Both the position numbers and the translations under genes were made by a program. This document shows positions 1 to 11,424 of a stretch of DNA of 64,000 nucleotides, one piece after another; positions within the stretch are counted from its first letter, which is position 1; the number at the start of each line of letters is the position of its first letter. The notes below the pieces were generated by a model. It saw only the letters and a program-made list of their open reading frames with translations. It searched no databases and was not told the DNA's origin. The stretch lies in NCBI GenBank assembly GCA_026075535.2, contig AP026542.1, forward strand, positions 6,820,001 to 6,884,000, written 5' to 3'. Origin of the DNA: Tricholoma matsutake (Eukaryota > Basidiomycota > Agaricomycetes > Agaricales > Tricholomataceae).

Positions 1-400
1 AGCCAACCTTAAAGACTCATATAATATTTGATACAGTTAGAGCCATATTTCAGAAGAATGCCAAATCTTTTTACTGGCAATTAGGGTGTAACATGGGTCA
101 CACCACGGGTAATTTAGACCGACCCACACCTGTACCTGCATACACTGCACCTGTTAGGACACCGCACCCATGGGTGCATGTTTTCACCATGGTAATTAGA
201 AAAACACCACGGTGTATGAACACCATGGTACACCACTCCACCATGACCTAATACCACAGGGAAAACCTGCGGTTTCGCAGGTTGAATGCCACTACCACTG
301 GCATTAGCTCAACTCCCCATCACCTATTAGAAGCCCCTGCTGCAGTGATGAGCTATTGCTCACCATCTGACTCACAGGGGCTGCATAAAGTGGAGAGTGA
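1..400. other. No gene seen; CACC/CCATGG-rich spacer
   Basis: About 400 bp with no supportable gene. Positions 100-260 are rich in short recurring words such as CACCATGGT and ACCCATGGGTG, which are partly palindromic, but I could not delimit an element with target duplications. Confidence 0.4.
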
Positions 401-1102
401 GAGGGGCTTATGGAAGTTAGCTGCCAACCCCACAACACCTCTTCCTCATCCATTAGCACCCGCAGATCTGCCCTGCAAGCAGTGGCTCACAGCGGTAGGG
501 GCGGGTGTTGTCATCCCTCCCTCGCATTTCCCCCCTCGCACCCTCTCCACCTTCTCGGTCTCCTCCCTCTCAATCCCCCCCATTCTCATTTTCCTCCTCA
601 TCATTCCCTCATCTCATCTCATCCCTCCCTTTCATCTCATTCCCTTCTCTTTCATCTTGTTCCCTTCCATTTTGTCTCATTCCCCTCATTTCTGTTCTTG
701 TAGTGGTGGCCCATGCAGGAGGGTGTAAGTGTATGTGGTGCAGCGGTGGTGCTGGTGTGGGTCGCAGTAGCTGTCCCTCTCCCTTCCATTGCTCCCCATT
801 TCCACCCTGCGAGCAGTTGCTCGCGGTGGTGGGTGGTGGCCATGTGGCCCCCCTCGTTGTCTTGCCTGTTCCCCGTTGTCACTGTTGTCATCGTTGTGCA
901 CTATCAGAATCTAAAAACCAAATAAAAACATTAGTTAGTTAGAAAAAAGCAAGAACAAAAGATATATAAAAAATTCCTAGGGCCCACATGACAATAAACA
1001 TCGTTTGAGCCCGTTTCCTGTGCCATGCATCCGTTTTGCATAGCTTGCAGCCATTGGGGTGCTGTTGTTGGCGTGGGGGTCCCCATTGGCATCATTGTTG
1101 TG

Positions 1103-1142
1103 GCCATTGTTGTTGTTATTGTTGTTGTTGTTGTTGTTGTTG
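1103..1142. repeat. TTG trinucleotide microsatellite
   Basis: A short run of TTG units within the exon-like array; a similar run sits at about 4535-4561. On the minus strand they would code for Asn, Thr or Gln tracts. Confidence 0.8.
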
Positions 1143-2429
1143 TCTGTCATCGTTGTCCTGGTATCTCAGCCCTCTTGCCATCTCCGTTGTTCCCTGTTTC
1201 CACCCCACAAGCAGTTGCTCATGGCGGTGGTTGGGGGTGCCCATCCTTTTCATCACTGTAGAGTATCAGAACCTAAAAATAAACATAAAAATGTTAGTTA
1301 CTTATGAAAAAATAAGAATGAAAGATATTTAAAAAAATACCTAGGGCCCAAACAACAATAGACATTGTTTGGGCCCATTTCCTGCATGATATGGCCAGTT
1401 TGTGTTGCTTGCTAGTCGTCATTGCTCCCCGTTTCCACCCTGCAAGTAGTTGCTCACAGCGGTGGGGGCAGGTGCTGTCATTGTCATTGTCATCACTGGC
1501 ATTCTGCACCCGTTTGCATGGTCATCCCTCATTGGTGGTGGTGCAGGATGCAGAGGTGGCAGTGGCATTGGCCTGGGTTTTGTTCCTGTAGTGGTGGCTC
1601 GTGCAGGAGGGGATAAGTGGTGATGTGGCAGTTTTATGGGCTGAAGGGGAATGCTTACCTTGAGCATCTCCCTGAGGTCTTCCCAGCACCAAACAAACCC
1701 CTCACATCCATTTTGGATGGGGAGGAGGGGTTTGGTGGGTCCGATGTGTCATCATTGTAGATAGGAACAGAAACCTAAGAAATAGACAAGAAAGTTTGTT
1801 AGAAACTAAAAAGCACAAGAACAATATAGAAAAACTTACCTTTTGTTTTGAAGGGGTCCTAAGTCCTCACATACAGATGTTTTTGAGAGGTCCTATGAAA
1901 AGTGAGTGACAGATAGTCAAACTCACAATGGGCAATGCAGAGTTGTACCCATAGCCATGCATGTTGCCATTTGGTCTTGGTGGGAGGACATTGGAGTGGC
2001 GCTAGTCATCATTAATGGAGGTGGGAGAAGGGAGGGGGGTTTTGAACAGGTAGAGGGGGGAATGTGTTTGTCATTTGGTCAATTGAGTGTCATGGGATAA
2101 AGATAAACAAATATACCATGTAACACCATGACACTGCAGTAACAGGTCATGGTAGTAAGCGGGTCTAATACTGTACCTGTACCCACAGTCCCCATAACCC
2201 AAACACTGTGGTTTTTACCATACCTGCGATATTCCCTACTGATCAATTCTCGAAGTGCCAGACATCGGACTGGGATTGTTCCGATTCTTATTCTTTGACC
2301 TGGTTTTCAAGGTCATTGCGGCAGTTGATGAGGTTGATGAGGTTGATGGGTGAGTGGTCACCTACTCCAGGTAGTCACATGATCTTGTTGGTAGAGTCAC
2401 ACAGTCACATTGTTGTAGTCAACCTTTGC

Positions 2430-2590
2430 TATTCCATTGCTAAGGCAAGGCAGGGGTAGGGGTATACCCTTGTGTTTTTGGGCTAAGGGTATGAGGGGTA
2501 AGGGTAGGGGTTTGGAAGTTCATACCCTTGCATACCCCTGGACCCTTAGTAAGGGTACAGGGGCATGCCAGGGGTATACCTATGTAAGAA
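2430..2590. repeat. AGGGGTA/TACCCCT-rich dispersed repeat, copy 1
   Basis: A dense alternation of AGGGGTA and TACCCTT words begins with GGCAAGGCAGGGGTAGGGG. The same terminal sequence occurs in inverted form at the end of the block at 6190-6345, so the two blocks are probably copies of one small element. No target duplication could be assigned. Confidence 0.4.
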
Positions 2591-2626
2591 TATCATTTGA
2601 TTTTTTCAGCTACAAAGACTGATATT

Positions 2627-2953
2627 TAGGGATCTGCATGGGTTTCGTGTACCCATATGGGTTACAGGTACAGGTACATGTGGGATGTGGGTAGGGGTAC
2701 GGGTCACAATGGTCTTACCCATGAGCTACAAAATGCACTAGAAATAAAGCAAAACGGTCAATAATTGAGTGAGTTATGATAAAAACAATCTACACAAGAT
2801 TGTTTTTATCACAACTCACTCAATTCTTGACCGTTTTGCTTGATTTTTAGTGCATTTTGTAGCTAAGACCCGCGGGTTCACGGGTAAAACCCACAACGGG
2901 TATGGGTACGGGTACAGCGCAAAATACCCGCAGGTTACCCATGCAGATCCCTA
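2627..2953. mobile_element. hAT-type palindromic MITE (327 bp)
   Basis: The ends are perfect inverted repeats beginning TAGGGATCTGCATGGGT. Inside, two long arms around a centre near 2790-2800 (containing GAGTGAGTTRTGATAAAAAC and its complement) make the whole element a foldback. It is flanked by an identical 8-bp direct repeat, CTGATATT, at 2619-2626 and 2954-2961. An 8-bp duplication with TAGGG ends is the signature of the hAT superfamily. It has no coding capacity, so it would be mobilised in trans. Confidence 0.88.
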
Positions 2954-2961
2954 CTGATATT

Positions 2962-3480
2962 CAAGATTTTCATTGATTAAATTCAGATTTTGGGATTGTC
3001 CAACATGATAATGGCTTTCATATGTTAATAAGAGGTATTAATATGTGATATTAATAGTAAATACAATAGTTATCAACACTTTCAAATGAACTTGTTCTTG
3101 TTGGGCCATGGCTGCACCTGGCATCTACGAGTCCTCAATCATCCTCTTTATTATGTACTACTCAGACATGAGGAAAGCCCAAAAATGCAAATACAAAATT
3201 TTTGTATGTTCAGTAGGAATAAGATATCCTAGTTTTCCCTTTGCAAGCTTGTAGACCTGTCCATAACATTCATAGCAGTCAGGTTTTATTCTTATCTTTC
3301 TTACTCAAATGGGGGTGGCTTGATATAAATTGCTCAAGAATATCTTTAATTAACTCTCTCATGCGATTGTGAGGGAGGAGACTACATTATTATATACATA
3401 AAAAAAGCCAACCCCTCACGCAAACACAAGAGGGGCAGCACAAGTATATTAATAAAAATTATAGTAAAAAACCCCGCCCC
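2962..3480. other. No gene seen
   Basis: A/T-rich spacer without a supportable ORF. A small hairpin (arms ACCCCT and AGGGGC) lies at 3408-3437 and resembles another at 53834-53860, but neither can be assigned to an element. Confidence 0.4.
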
Positions 3481-5119
3481 CATGTTTTCCATGGGGGTGG
3501 CATGGCGTCATCTCCTTCTCCTTCTCCTTCTCCCAGTGTCCTGGTTGCCATCTTCTTCCTCATCCTTGTCCTCATCCTTTTGTGGCTGGCTGGTGTCGTT
3601 GTGCTGGTGTCGTCCCCATCCCCATCCCCATCCCCATTGCCCTTTGTCGTCAGCTACTAGCACCCACAATCCACCCCATGAGCAGTGGCTTGTGAGGCTG
3701 GGGGCGGTTGCTGGGTCATTCATTCATTCCCCATTGTTGGGTGTACCTGGTGTGTTTGCTGTTCGTCCTTGTGGTCCTCCCCTCATTGTTGTCCTCTGCC
3801 CATTCCTCGAGGTTGCCATCATCATGTTGTGGGTGGCATTGGGTTGTGCCTGTTGTCTCCTCACCCTGCCTGCATTCCTGGGCCTCGTTGCTGTCCTTGT
3901 TGAACCCCGTGTCCACCCTGCAAGCAGTTGCTTGTGGCGGGGGTCAGGGTGCTGCTCCTGTGGTGCTCATTGTGCTCATCAGAGGTAGTCATAGCACCCA
4001 AACCACTCTACAAGCATATGCTTGCAGCAGTGGGGGGTGGGTGCTGGTGCTTGTCATCTCCATTCCTCTGCATCCATGAACTGCCCTAAGAGCAGGTGCT
4101 TGTAGGCGTGGGGTGGGTGTGTTCATCTTCTCCTCATCTCCCCCTGCTCCCTGTTTCCACCCCACAAGCAGTTGCTTGCAGCGGTAGTTGGGGTGGCAGG
4201 GTCAGAGGAGTGGGGTTGGGGGGTGGCAGTTGTCTTTGTTGTCATAAAATAAAAAATATTAGCAACGAAAAAATAATAAGAATTAAGAAAAATACCTGTG
4301 GCATCTCCCCGTTGTCATTCTCCCCTCCCTGCCCTGTTGTGTTGCTGTCCCCTTGCCTTATAGCTCCCTGTTTCCACCCCACAAGCAATGGCAGCAGTTT
4401 GGGGTGTTGTTGTGCTGCTGGCCATGGTCATCCTGTGTTGCCCTCATCCCCATCCCTGTCCTGTCCCATTTGTCATTCTCACCTCCCATCCCCGTTGTCG
4501 TTCTGCTGTTGTTGTTGTCCCTGTTCCCCACCCCTGTCCTTGTTGTTGTTGTTGTTGTTGTCACCATCGTCCCCTTGTCTGGTCTGGTGCCATCATCATA
4601 CTCACTCCCTACGCCTGTGGTCCTTGTCCTTGATGAGCACCAGTTCCACCCTGTGAGCAGTTGCTCATGGCTGTGGGTTGGGGCGCTGCCATCCATTGGT
4701 GGTGGGCCTGTCATTGGTCATTCCTCGGTCCCTTGAGCCAGATGCTACAAGATATTTTAACCTGAAAATGAAGAAGTTAGTTAGTAAAAATATGAACAAA
4801 CAAAGAACAAAACTTACCTGGGGCCCAAACACCATACATCGGTGTTTGGGCCCATTGTCTGTTTGTTGGGAGTGGCTGTGTTTGGTGGGCATGCAAGTGG
4901 TGGCAGCGGAGGTTGATGGAGCAGTGGTGGTGGTGGTGTTAGGAGGGAGATGGCAGTGTCATCACCTAGGGCCCAAACAACATTTATCTGTCTCAGTTCA
5001 AGTTCAACAGAGGAAGTGTGCAAACCGCTTCTTGATCTTTAACCACCACCATCTGGTCATGGGAATTCAGTGCCCCCACTATGACTGCACTTTATTCTAC
5101 CTAACACCTCCTCACTAAT

Positions 5120-6150
5120 CACTGTTGGGCCTCTCTCACAGCTCGAGCCATCATCCTTTATAAACTACCCCTTCATTTTATCTTATCGGAGTTCATTGCA
5201 ACAATTTGCATGGTGGACCCCACATGCTCTCACTGGCGGCAGGAATGCCCTGCTATCCATCTTACTCTCAATGCAACTCAGGCACCATTTTCAATGCCTC
5301 GGTGTACCGCCACCAGCTCTGCTTAGTGCAGACCTTGGCCTTGTGTCAAGGGCGCAATCCATTGTCAATTGGGTAGAGACCTACAACCTTTGGGGAGGAA
5401 GACCAATAGTGGAAGGTCGCCAATGGCCGATCATAGGACTGTCCCTGCATGGCCCACACCCTGTTGGGAGAGTGTTGGCATACTCGACTTGGGACTTCAT
5501 CAGCAAGGGGTGGACTGCGGACGTATATACCATGGGTGGAATAGATGGGGAACAGAGGGAGTATTGGTTGAGGGGGATGGGGGGCGGAACTGCAGAGTAA
5601 AGGCAAGGGTCGTTCGTTTAACCACAATCATTTTTTCTTTTCCAACAGGTGCAAGTTAAGCCTTCCCATGATCGATCCCGTGTTCGTACACCAACTATGC
5701 AGCTCGCTGACAGCTGGAAGCCTTGGTGCTCATGCAGGCTCGGGAAGTATAGAATACCATAGTGGGAGGAAGCACATCAGCCAGTCCTGGAAGCTTGAGA
5801 GGGTGTGGTAGCAGTTCAGCTGCTTGTCGATGAGGAGGGTTCTTTAGGTGTAGCCTACTTCCAGGGGATTGTGTTTGGGCACCCTTTTAAAAAAGGAATA
5901 AATCCTTAAAACAAAAAAAAACAAAAAAAAGGAAGCATGACTGAGTGTGACAGTTTCCTTTTTCATTCAAAATCCACATGTCGGTAAAACCCATTGAGTG
6001 TGAAACATTGTGCAGGGCTGAGTCAGACTGACTTCAAAATGTAAGCCTTTCCACAGCCAGAGTTAAAACCCCATCACTTGCCAAGCAGCCATCACTCTTA
6101 ATGTATCACTTTTGTTGGCTGGTTGGTCAAGTTAAAAAGATGAGTCCTCA
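5120..6150 (+). other. Unassigned region with one open frame (5196-5600)
   Basis: The open frame at 5196-5600 could encode a 134-residue peptide ending DGEQREYWLRGMGGGTAE. It is followed by an intron-like stretch with donor GTAAAG near 5597 and acceptor TTCCAACAG at 5641-5649. The peptide has no recognisable motif. An A-rich tract near 5910-5935 could mark the 3' end of an old retrocopy. Expression and function cannot be supported. Confidence 0.2.
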
Positions 6151-6159
6151 TTCCTTGGA

Positions 6160-6350
6160 CTCATAATTTTGCTCTAAATATGTTGATTTTGTGCCAAACC
6201 CTTGTACCCTTGACAAACCCTCCCATACCCTTGGCAACCCTTATATGTTTCCATACCCTTACCCCTAAGGGTAGGGTGTTCAGGGGTAGGGGTAAGGGTA
6301 TGAGATTTGACACCCAGGGGTAACCCCTGCCTTGCCCTATCCATTGCATT
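6160..6350. repeat. AGGGGTA/TACCCCT-rich dispersed repeat, copy 2
   Basis: Related to the block at 2430-2590, in inverted orientation: it ends ACCCCTGCCTTGCC, the complement of the start of copy 1. The arms are rich in ACCCTT and AGGGGTA words and partly self-complementary. Probably a small non-autonomous element. Confidence 0.4.
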
Positions 6351-6689
6351 CCATGGGCTCAGCGATAGGGCACCTCTGGGGTGTCCAGTGGTTGATGAGG
6401 TTGAAAATTTTTCTGAAGTACTTTTACTAAGTCCTTTGTGGATTGCGATGGGAAATTTTCTCCTTTGCAGGAGAAGTTCAGGGTCAATTTTGATGATGTT
6501 TGCTGATGGGGTGAAGTCGAGCTTGAACTCTATATGAGTTTTTGTGTTCAAAAAGGTGTTGTGAGTTGTAAGAGGATCTCTTAAAGATTGCATGGCACAG
6601 AACATGAATTATGTATATTATGTTCATGCTTGGTGTGATAGTAAAAAAGAGTAAGCTACATTGCATAAGATTGGTCCTATATAGGGACC

Positions 6690-9600
6690 AGTCAAGGTCT
6701 ACATCAAGAAATTATAATATATATATACAAACATAAGGCCCAGATCACTACAGTTGTGCCACATGTTTGGCCAGTAGAAATCATTGCAGAGGGCATTGTA
6801 CAACTTTTCTGTCCTGAAGTGTCCTAGGTTGTCATGTGCAAGTCAAAAAAGGTCCTCGCAGAGCTGCTTATGCTTTGGTATGATTAGGCAGTTTGCAATG
6901 AATATTAGGCCATTATATGAGGTGATGTTCAGCTTGCTGTCGACCACACCTTGTGCAAGATCAGTTGTGAGGGCTTTGCACCATGGATCAATGTGGTATC
7001 CATCTTTGATGTCTTGTACAAAGGTTGGATCTGAGTGAATTTCAAAAACACTGGCTATGTTGGATGTCTGGGTGTCAATGGTGTCCAGTAAACAAGAGAG
7101 GGCATCTGCAATGCAGTTGTTGTCACTGTTGATGTACTTGATGGTACAGTTGTACTGTGACATGTATTCCATCCATCTTGCTTGCTGTTTTGAGAGTTCT
7201 TTTTGGATTTCAAAGTTCTGGAGAGTTTGATAGTCTGTGTAGATGGTGATATGCAAGCCAAGAAGGTCTGATCGCCATCTCTTGAGCACTCAGATTATGG
7301 CAAGCATTTCCTGTTTGTGGACTGGGTAGTGTAGTTCAGTGCCATGTAATTGTTGACTCTCAAAGGCGACAGGTCGGGCTGTTTCCCATGTGGGTCCAAA
7401 TGAGAGGACAGTGCCTGTCTGTCTCTGACTTGCATTGCATGTCACGAAGATTTTGTTGTCTCTGGGGTTCTGATGGTCAATGGTGGTAAGACAATCATGA
7501 GAAAGGACCAGGAATTTCATTACCTTAAATGCATGATGGTGATCTGGTGTCCATGTCAGGAAGACTGCATTACATTCTTTATGGGTGAGGGGCATCAATA
7601 CAGTGGTATGTTTAGCAAGCACAGGAAGGAACACAGAGATGTACCACACCAGACCAAGGAACCAGTGTACCTCTTTCACTGAGGTCAGTGTGGGCCAGTT
7701 GAGAATATGTTCTACCTTTGAGTTACCTGCCTCTATCCCTCATTGAGAGATGGTATGGCCTAGGAAGTTCAATTTAGTTGTGAAGATGGTTGATTTCTTT
7801 GAAGAGCAGTACAGGTGGGCTGCCCTCAGTGCTTCGAGCACCAGGGCTATGTTATGTTCATGTTCCTCTATAGTTTGGGACCAAATGATAATGTTGTCCA
7901 AGTATACATGGCAGATGTGCCCAATCAGGTTGCAAAGGGCCATAGTAACACATTGTTGGTGTGTGGCAGGCAGGTTTCAGAGTCCCATGGGCATGACTAC
8001 CCATTTACACAAGCCAAAGGGAGTCAGTGTCATAGTGTACTTTATGTTGATGGGATTGACCAGTGTTTGAAAAAAGGAATTGGTCATGTTGATCTTGCCC
8101 CAAATTTCTCCTTTAGCACAATCCATGAGAATGTCATCAATTCGAGGGAGGGGGTAGTTATCAGGTACTGTGGCTAGATTTAGTTTTCAATAATTGTTTA
8201 CCCATCGTGGAAGGACTGTGGTGTCTGCTTTTGGTATAATGAAGGATGGGGAAGTGTATTGTGATGATGATGGTCAGATTTGACCTGCTGCATAATGCTG
8301 GTCAATTAGTGTTTTCCAACCTTTGTGGTATTTTCTAGGACATGAGTATGCACACACTACAGATATGGGCATGCCAGGTTTCACTTCTATATGGTGGTAT
8401 ACATCTCGGGGGAGGTCTTGAATGTATGGTATGTCAGAGGAGAAACGATCTGTGAATTTTTCTTTGAATTTTTGGTCCAGCTTTGATAGTCTGGCTTCCA
8501 CAGCTAGTTGCTGTATTCACATTGTGATTAATCCAACAATGTTATGGTTGCCTGTGGCATACTTGGTCATGTTGAATTTCTTCAGGTGTTGTTCAAAATG
8601 CAGCAGCAGTTTGCAGTGAATGAGTTTACAGATATTTTTAATCTTGGCATGACTTTCTTTTAGTAACCTCCATTCATTGCCAGTGTACCATGGGTGAGAT
8701 CTGTGGTTGGATATGAGATTTGACAGGGTCAGGTGGGTGAAGCAGGTCAAAGCCTGATTCTTTGGCAATTACAGTTTGTAATTTGCTGTCCACAACTATT
8801 TTGTTTCTCACAAGGAAGTTGAGACCAAGGATCACATATGTTTGTAAATTTGGGCAAATGATGGCATTTAAAGTCCATGATTTCCAGCGTGCATTGAGTG
8901 AGAATACATTCAGTCTACAATACTGTGATAAAAGAACAGGTTTGGAATTTGTTTGGCCAGGGATGAAAGCTGCAGAGATGGTGAAAGGTTTGAAAAGTGT
9001 GCAACAGACAAGGCTGTAAAGTTCAATGGCACCTTCAGATATCAGAACTGGGCATGCACCATGACCTATTAGTGCTCAGATAGAAGAAGATGTGCAGGTG
9101 AAAGGTACATCAATGCAACAGTCCCACCACAGGTGTTTGGGGAGGGATAGGGCAGGAGAGGGGTGACTGTTAAGTTCTAGGAGTTGATAAGGATGGATCG
9201 AGCAGGGAAGGGAACCCAACAGGATTCTGGGGCAAGGTTTACTCAAAGTGCCATACCAAGTGTGGTGACAGAAAGGACTTGGCTTCAACTTGTAAGAAGT
9301 TGTGCCCTTCTCCTCATCAAGTGTCCTAATTTCAAGACAAGTAAAGAGGAAGATCAGAGGTCCAGGGAATTCCCAAAGAGGATGAGCTAAAGTTTGAGAT
9401 AAACTTAAGAGAATATTTGGAACATAATTGGGTTGAAATTAAGTGGGGTGACTTGGTTGATTTACAAACTGCTAATACAAGACAAAGGTAGCTAGCTTAA
9501 ATACTAAAGGCTGGAGGCAATTGGAGTTTCCAAGGCTGTGATAATTTGCAAAACAGCCCCAAGGCAAATATCCTGAAACTGTTTCATTGAATTGGAAATG

Positions 9601-9790
9601 AGAGAATTTCAACTCTAGGCAGTGCTGCTGATAGGAAGTGGGCTGTGATGCAAGGCAGCCAGGAAGGGTGGCAGAAAATGATCAGAAATCTGGTCAAGAA
9701 AATTGGTGTTGATAGTGACATACTCATTAAATTCATCTGAGTCTACAGAATCTTCATCGAGGTACTCCATATCAGCCTCAAAGACAGCTG
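6690..9790 (-). pseudogene. Gypsy element IV: decayed protease-RT-RNase H, truncated integrase
   Basis: Pol runs right to left in several frames. The protease core is near 9030-9078; its active-site triad reads GHG where DSG/DTG-type is expected, so the catalytic Asp is lost. The pre-RT segment lies around 8274-8501. The RT catalytic box is at about 7896-7907 and reads YLDN instead of YLDD. The RNase H/connection region is 6843-7679, including a TDYQTL-type motif. At 6740-6840 the integrase zinc-binding start is still recognisable (HDNLGHF, then FYWPNM), after which the element is cut off. Upstream, 9640-9790 encodes an acidic linker (EYLDEDSVDSDEF) typical of the gag-pol junction. No LTR pair was found and no chromodomain remains. 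Confidence 0.75.
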
Positions 9791-10168
9791 TGACAATGGG
9801 AGTGCTCTTGCTCTCAAAGGTGGCTTTTGCCTTGGCGGCATAGGTATAAGGGCAACCTCAGCCTCTAGCAAAAGGAAATCCGAAGTTAAAATGATACCAC
9901 ATATTACAGGGATTGGAGGCGCACCTAGCAAAGGGAAATCCAAAGAGAAAACTCTGAGGACCCCTTTGCCAATGCCTGGTATATGTGAAGACTGCAAAAA
10001 TCAAATAATAATCTAAAAATAGAAAAGGTGGAGATAGGCAGATCAAGGCTGCCGAATGACATCATACCAAGGGATAGATGTTGGAAGGGGTGCTCCACCT
10101 CTAAATATAAAACTGTCAACATGCACAAATGTGATAGAAAGGGAAATTAGTAATAAAATAAGGAAAAA

Positions 10169-11311
10169 TCATAGAAAATGAAGAATAGAAGGAAATGAAG
10201 TGAGGAAAAATATAGGATGAGTGTAAAAAAAATAGGAGAAACACACAGGGCACCCCCCTAAGTCCCCCCTAGTCCCCTTACAATAGGCAGCAGTAACCTG
10301 CTTGCAAGTTTCTAAGGATGGTCTGTCAGTGGTGCAGGTGCAAGAAAAATGCCCTGCATAGAAGACATGGCATTTGTAACATCCTTGATGAAGGTCAAGC
10401 AAGTCTTTCTCCAGTTGCGTGAGCTTGGGGATGCTGATGAATGCAACCATAGGGTTTGAGGAGCTGATGGCAGAGGAACTAGGGTTCTGTGTGGTAGCAG
10501 TGGTGTTCATGACTGCGGTACAGGTTGAGGATTGTGTAGTTCTGGCTGCATGCTTGGCTGCTTGCACCATACTGGTGGAGATGTGTTTCTGGTGTGAAGC
10601 AAGTTGCAGGTCAAGGATGACAATATGGTGGATCCAGGATTCAATATCTTTGATCATGCTGAGCTCCTTCTTGGATGCACGGTAAGCACGATGCAGCACA
10701 GGGTTCAAGTGGGCAACAAGATGAGCACAGAAGTGTTCAACTGGGATGTGTTGCAAGGAATCTGCCACCTCCAGTTCATTGTTGGCTTTACAGACTGAGA
10801 CAGACCATGAGTAAAACTCATGGTTGCCCTGAGGCATAATGAGCTCTTGGATCAAGTCATCTTTCCAGTCTGTTGGGAGCCATTTCCACTTGATCTCAAG
10901 CATGAACTCAGGAAAGGTGAGTCCAACCAACCTGTCACTGTCAGATTCAATCCAAGACTGAAGGAGCTCTGACTCAAAGGAGTAGATAATGTATCTGACA
11001 GCCTCATCAACAGGAATCTCTTTGTAGGTGAAGAAGTGTTTGCAAGTGTATTCAAATTTCTGAAGATTTGAGATTGTGATAGAGCCTGCAGATAAGAGAG
11101 GAGGTTGGCTGGAAGAGGACTGTAAGATGGTGGCTGGAGTATATGGCATGCTGGCAATGATAGGGTTGACAGGTGCCATTCTGGACAGTTGGTGCAAGGG
11201 GACAGAGTCAGAATCAGATGAGTATGTGCATGGTTGTCGCACATGTGCAGGCTGGGTATTCAAAGGTGTTGGCAGGCGGGTTGTTGCCAGTGAAGGAGTC
11301 AATGATGGCAT
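10169..11311 (-). CDS. Gypsy element IV Gag-like protein (fossil)
   Basis: A 380-residue open frame starting at an ATG at 11311-11309. The middle has the helical Gag pattern (FEYTCKHFF, SFESELLQSWI, FPEFMLEIKWKWLP). Near the C-terminus is a zinc-knuckle-like cluster (CYKC, then AGHFSCTC) with spacing slightly longer than canonical CX2CX4HX4C. It lies upstream, in sense, of the decayed pol at 6.7-9.8 kb and in the same orientation, so both belong to one element. It is the only long intact frame in that element. Gag would form the particle and package RNA; here it is unlikely to act because pol is dead. Confidence 0.65.
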   Translation of the reverse strand: MPSLTPSLATTRLPTPLNTQPAHVRQPCTYSSDSDSVPLHQLSRMAPVNPIIASMPYTPATILQSSSSQPPLLSAGSITISNLQKFEYTCKHFFTYKEIPVDEAVRYIIYSFESELLQSWIESDSDRLVGLTFPEFMLEIKWKWLPTDWKDDLIQELIMPQGNHEFYSWSVSVCKANNELEVADSLQHIPVEHFCAHLVAHLNPVLHRAYRASKKELSMIKDIESWIHHIVILDLQLASHQKHISTSMVQAAKHAARTTQSSTCTAVMNTTATTQNPSSSAISSSNPMVAFISIPKLTQLEKDLLDLHQGCYKCHVFYAGHFSCTCTTDRPSLETCKQVTAAYCKGTRGDLGGCPVCFSYFFYTHPIFFLTSFPSILHFL

Positions 11312-11424
11312 GGGTGATGAAGGGGGAGTGGCATTACATGTCTCCAGGATGTATCAGCCAGTGGACATGGTAGTTCTAGCAATAGTGGCCAGTGGCTTTG
11401 CACAATTTTCTGGATGGTTATAAG

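Larger units (their letters stand above)
400..5110 (-). pseudogene. Decayed repeated-exon gene or exon-like repeat array
   Basis: Eleven copies of a roughly 33-bp imperfect palindrome lie near 466, 804, 1198, 1436, 3668, 3910, 4003, 4088, 4154, 4375 and 4645. On the minus strand each reads as variants of EQLLAGWKRGAM (for example EQLLVGWKQGTT, KQLLAGWTRGST), followed by Thr/Asp/Asn-rich low-complexity sequence. A second recurring peptide of AQTM-IVVWALG type, from a GGGCCC-flanked palindrome, occurs near 980-1015, 1342-1376, 4824-4852 and 4967-4980. Directly after it, A/T-rich spacers look like minus-strand introns: 1273-1340, 1775-1839 and 4762-4817 have GTAAGT or GTATTT donors, CTAAC branch-like sites and TTTTAG/TTTCAG acceptors; 911-976 has a damaged GAATTT donor. 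The frame is not continuous, so it is called decayed. The protein family is not recognised. It could instead be a tandemly amplified non-coding repeat. Confidence 0.4.

Noticed and set aside
2430..2590. Interstitial telomere-like repeat (TAAGGGTAGGGG words)
   Set aside because: Units are irregular and in both orientations, with no TTAGGG array; a related copy at 6190-6345 in inverted orientation fits a dispersed element better.
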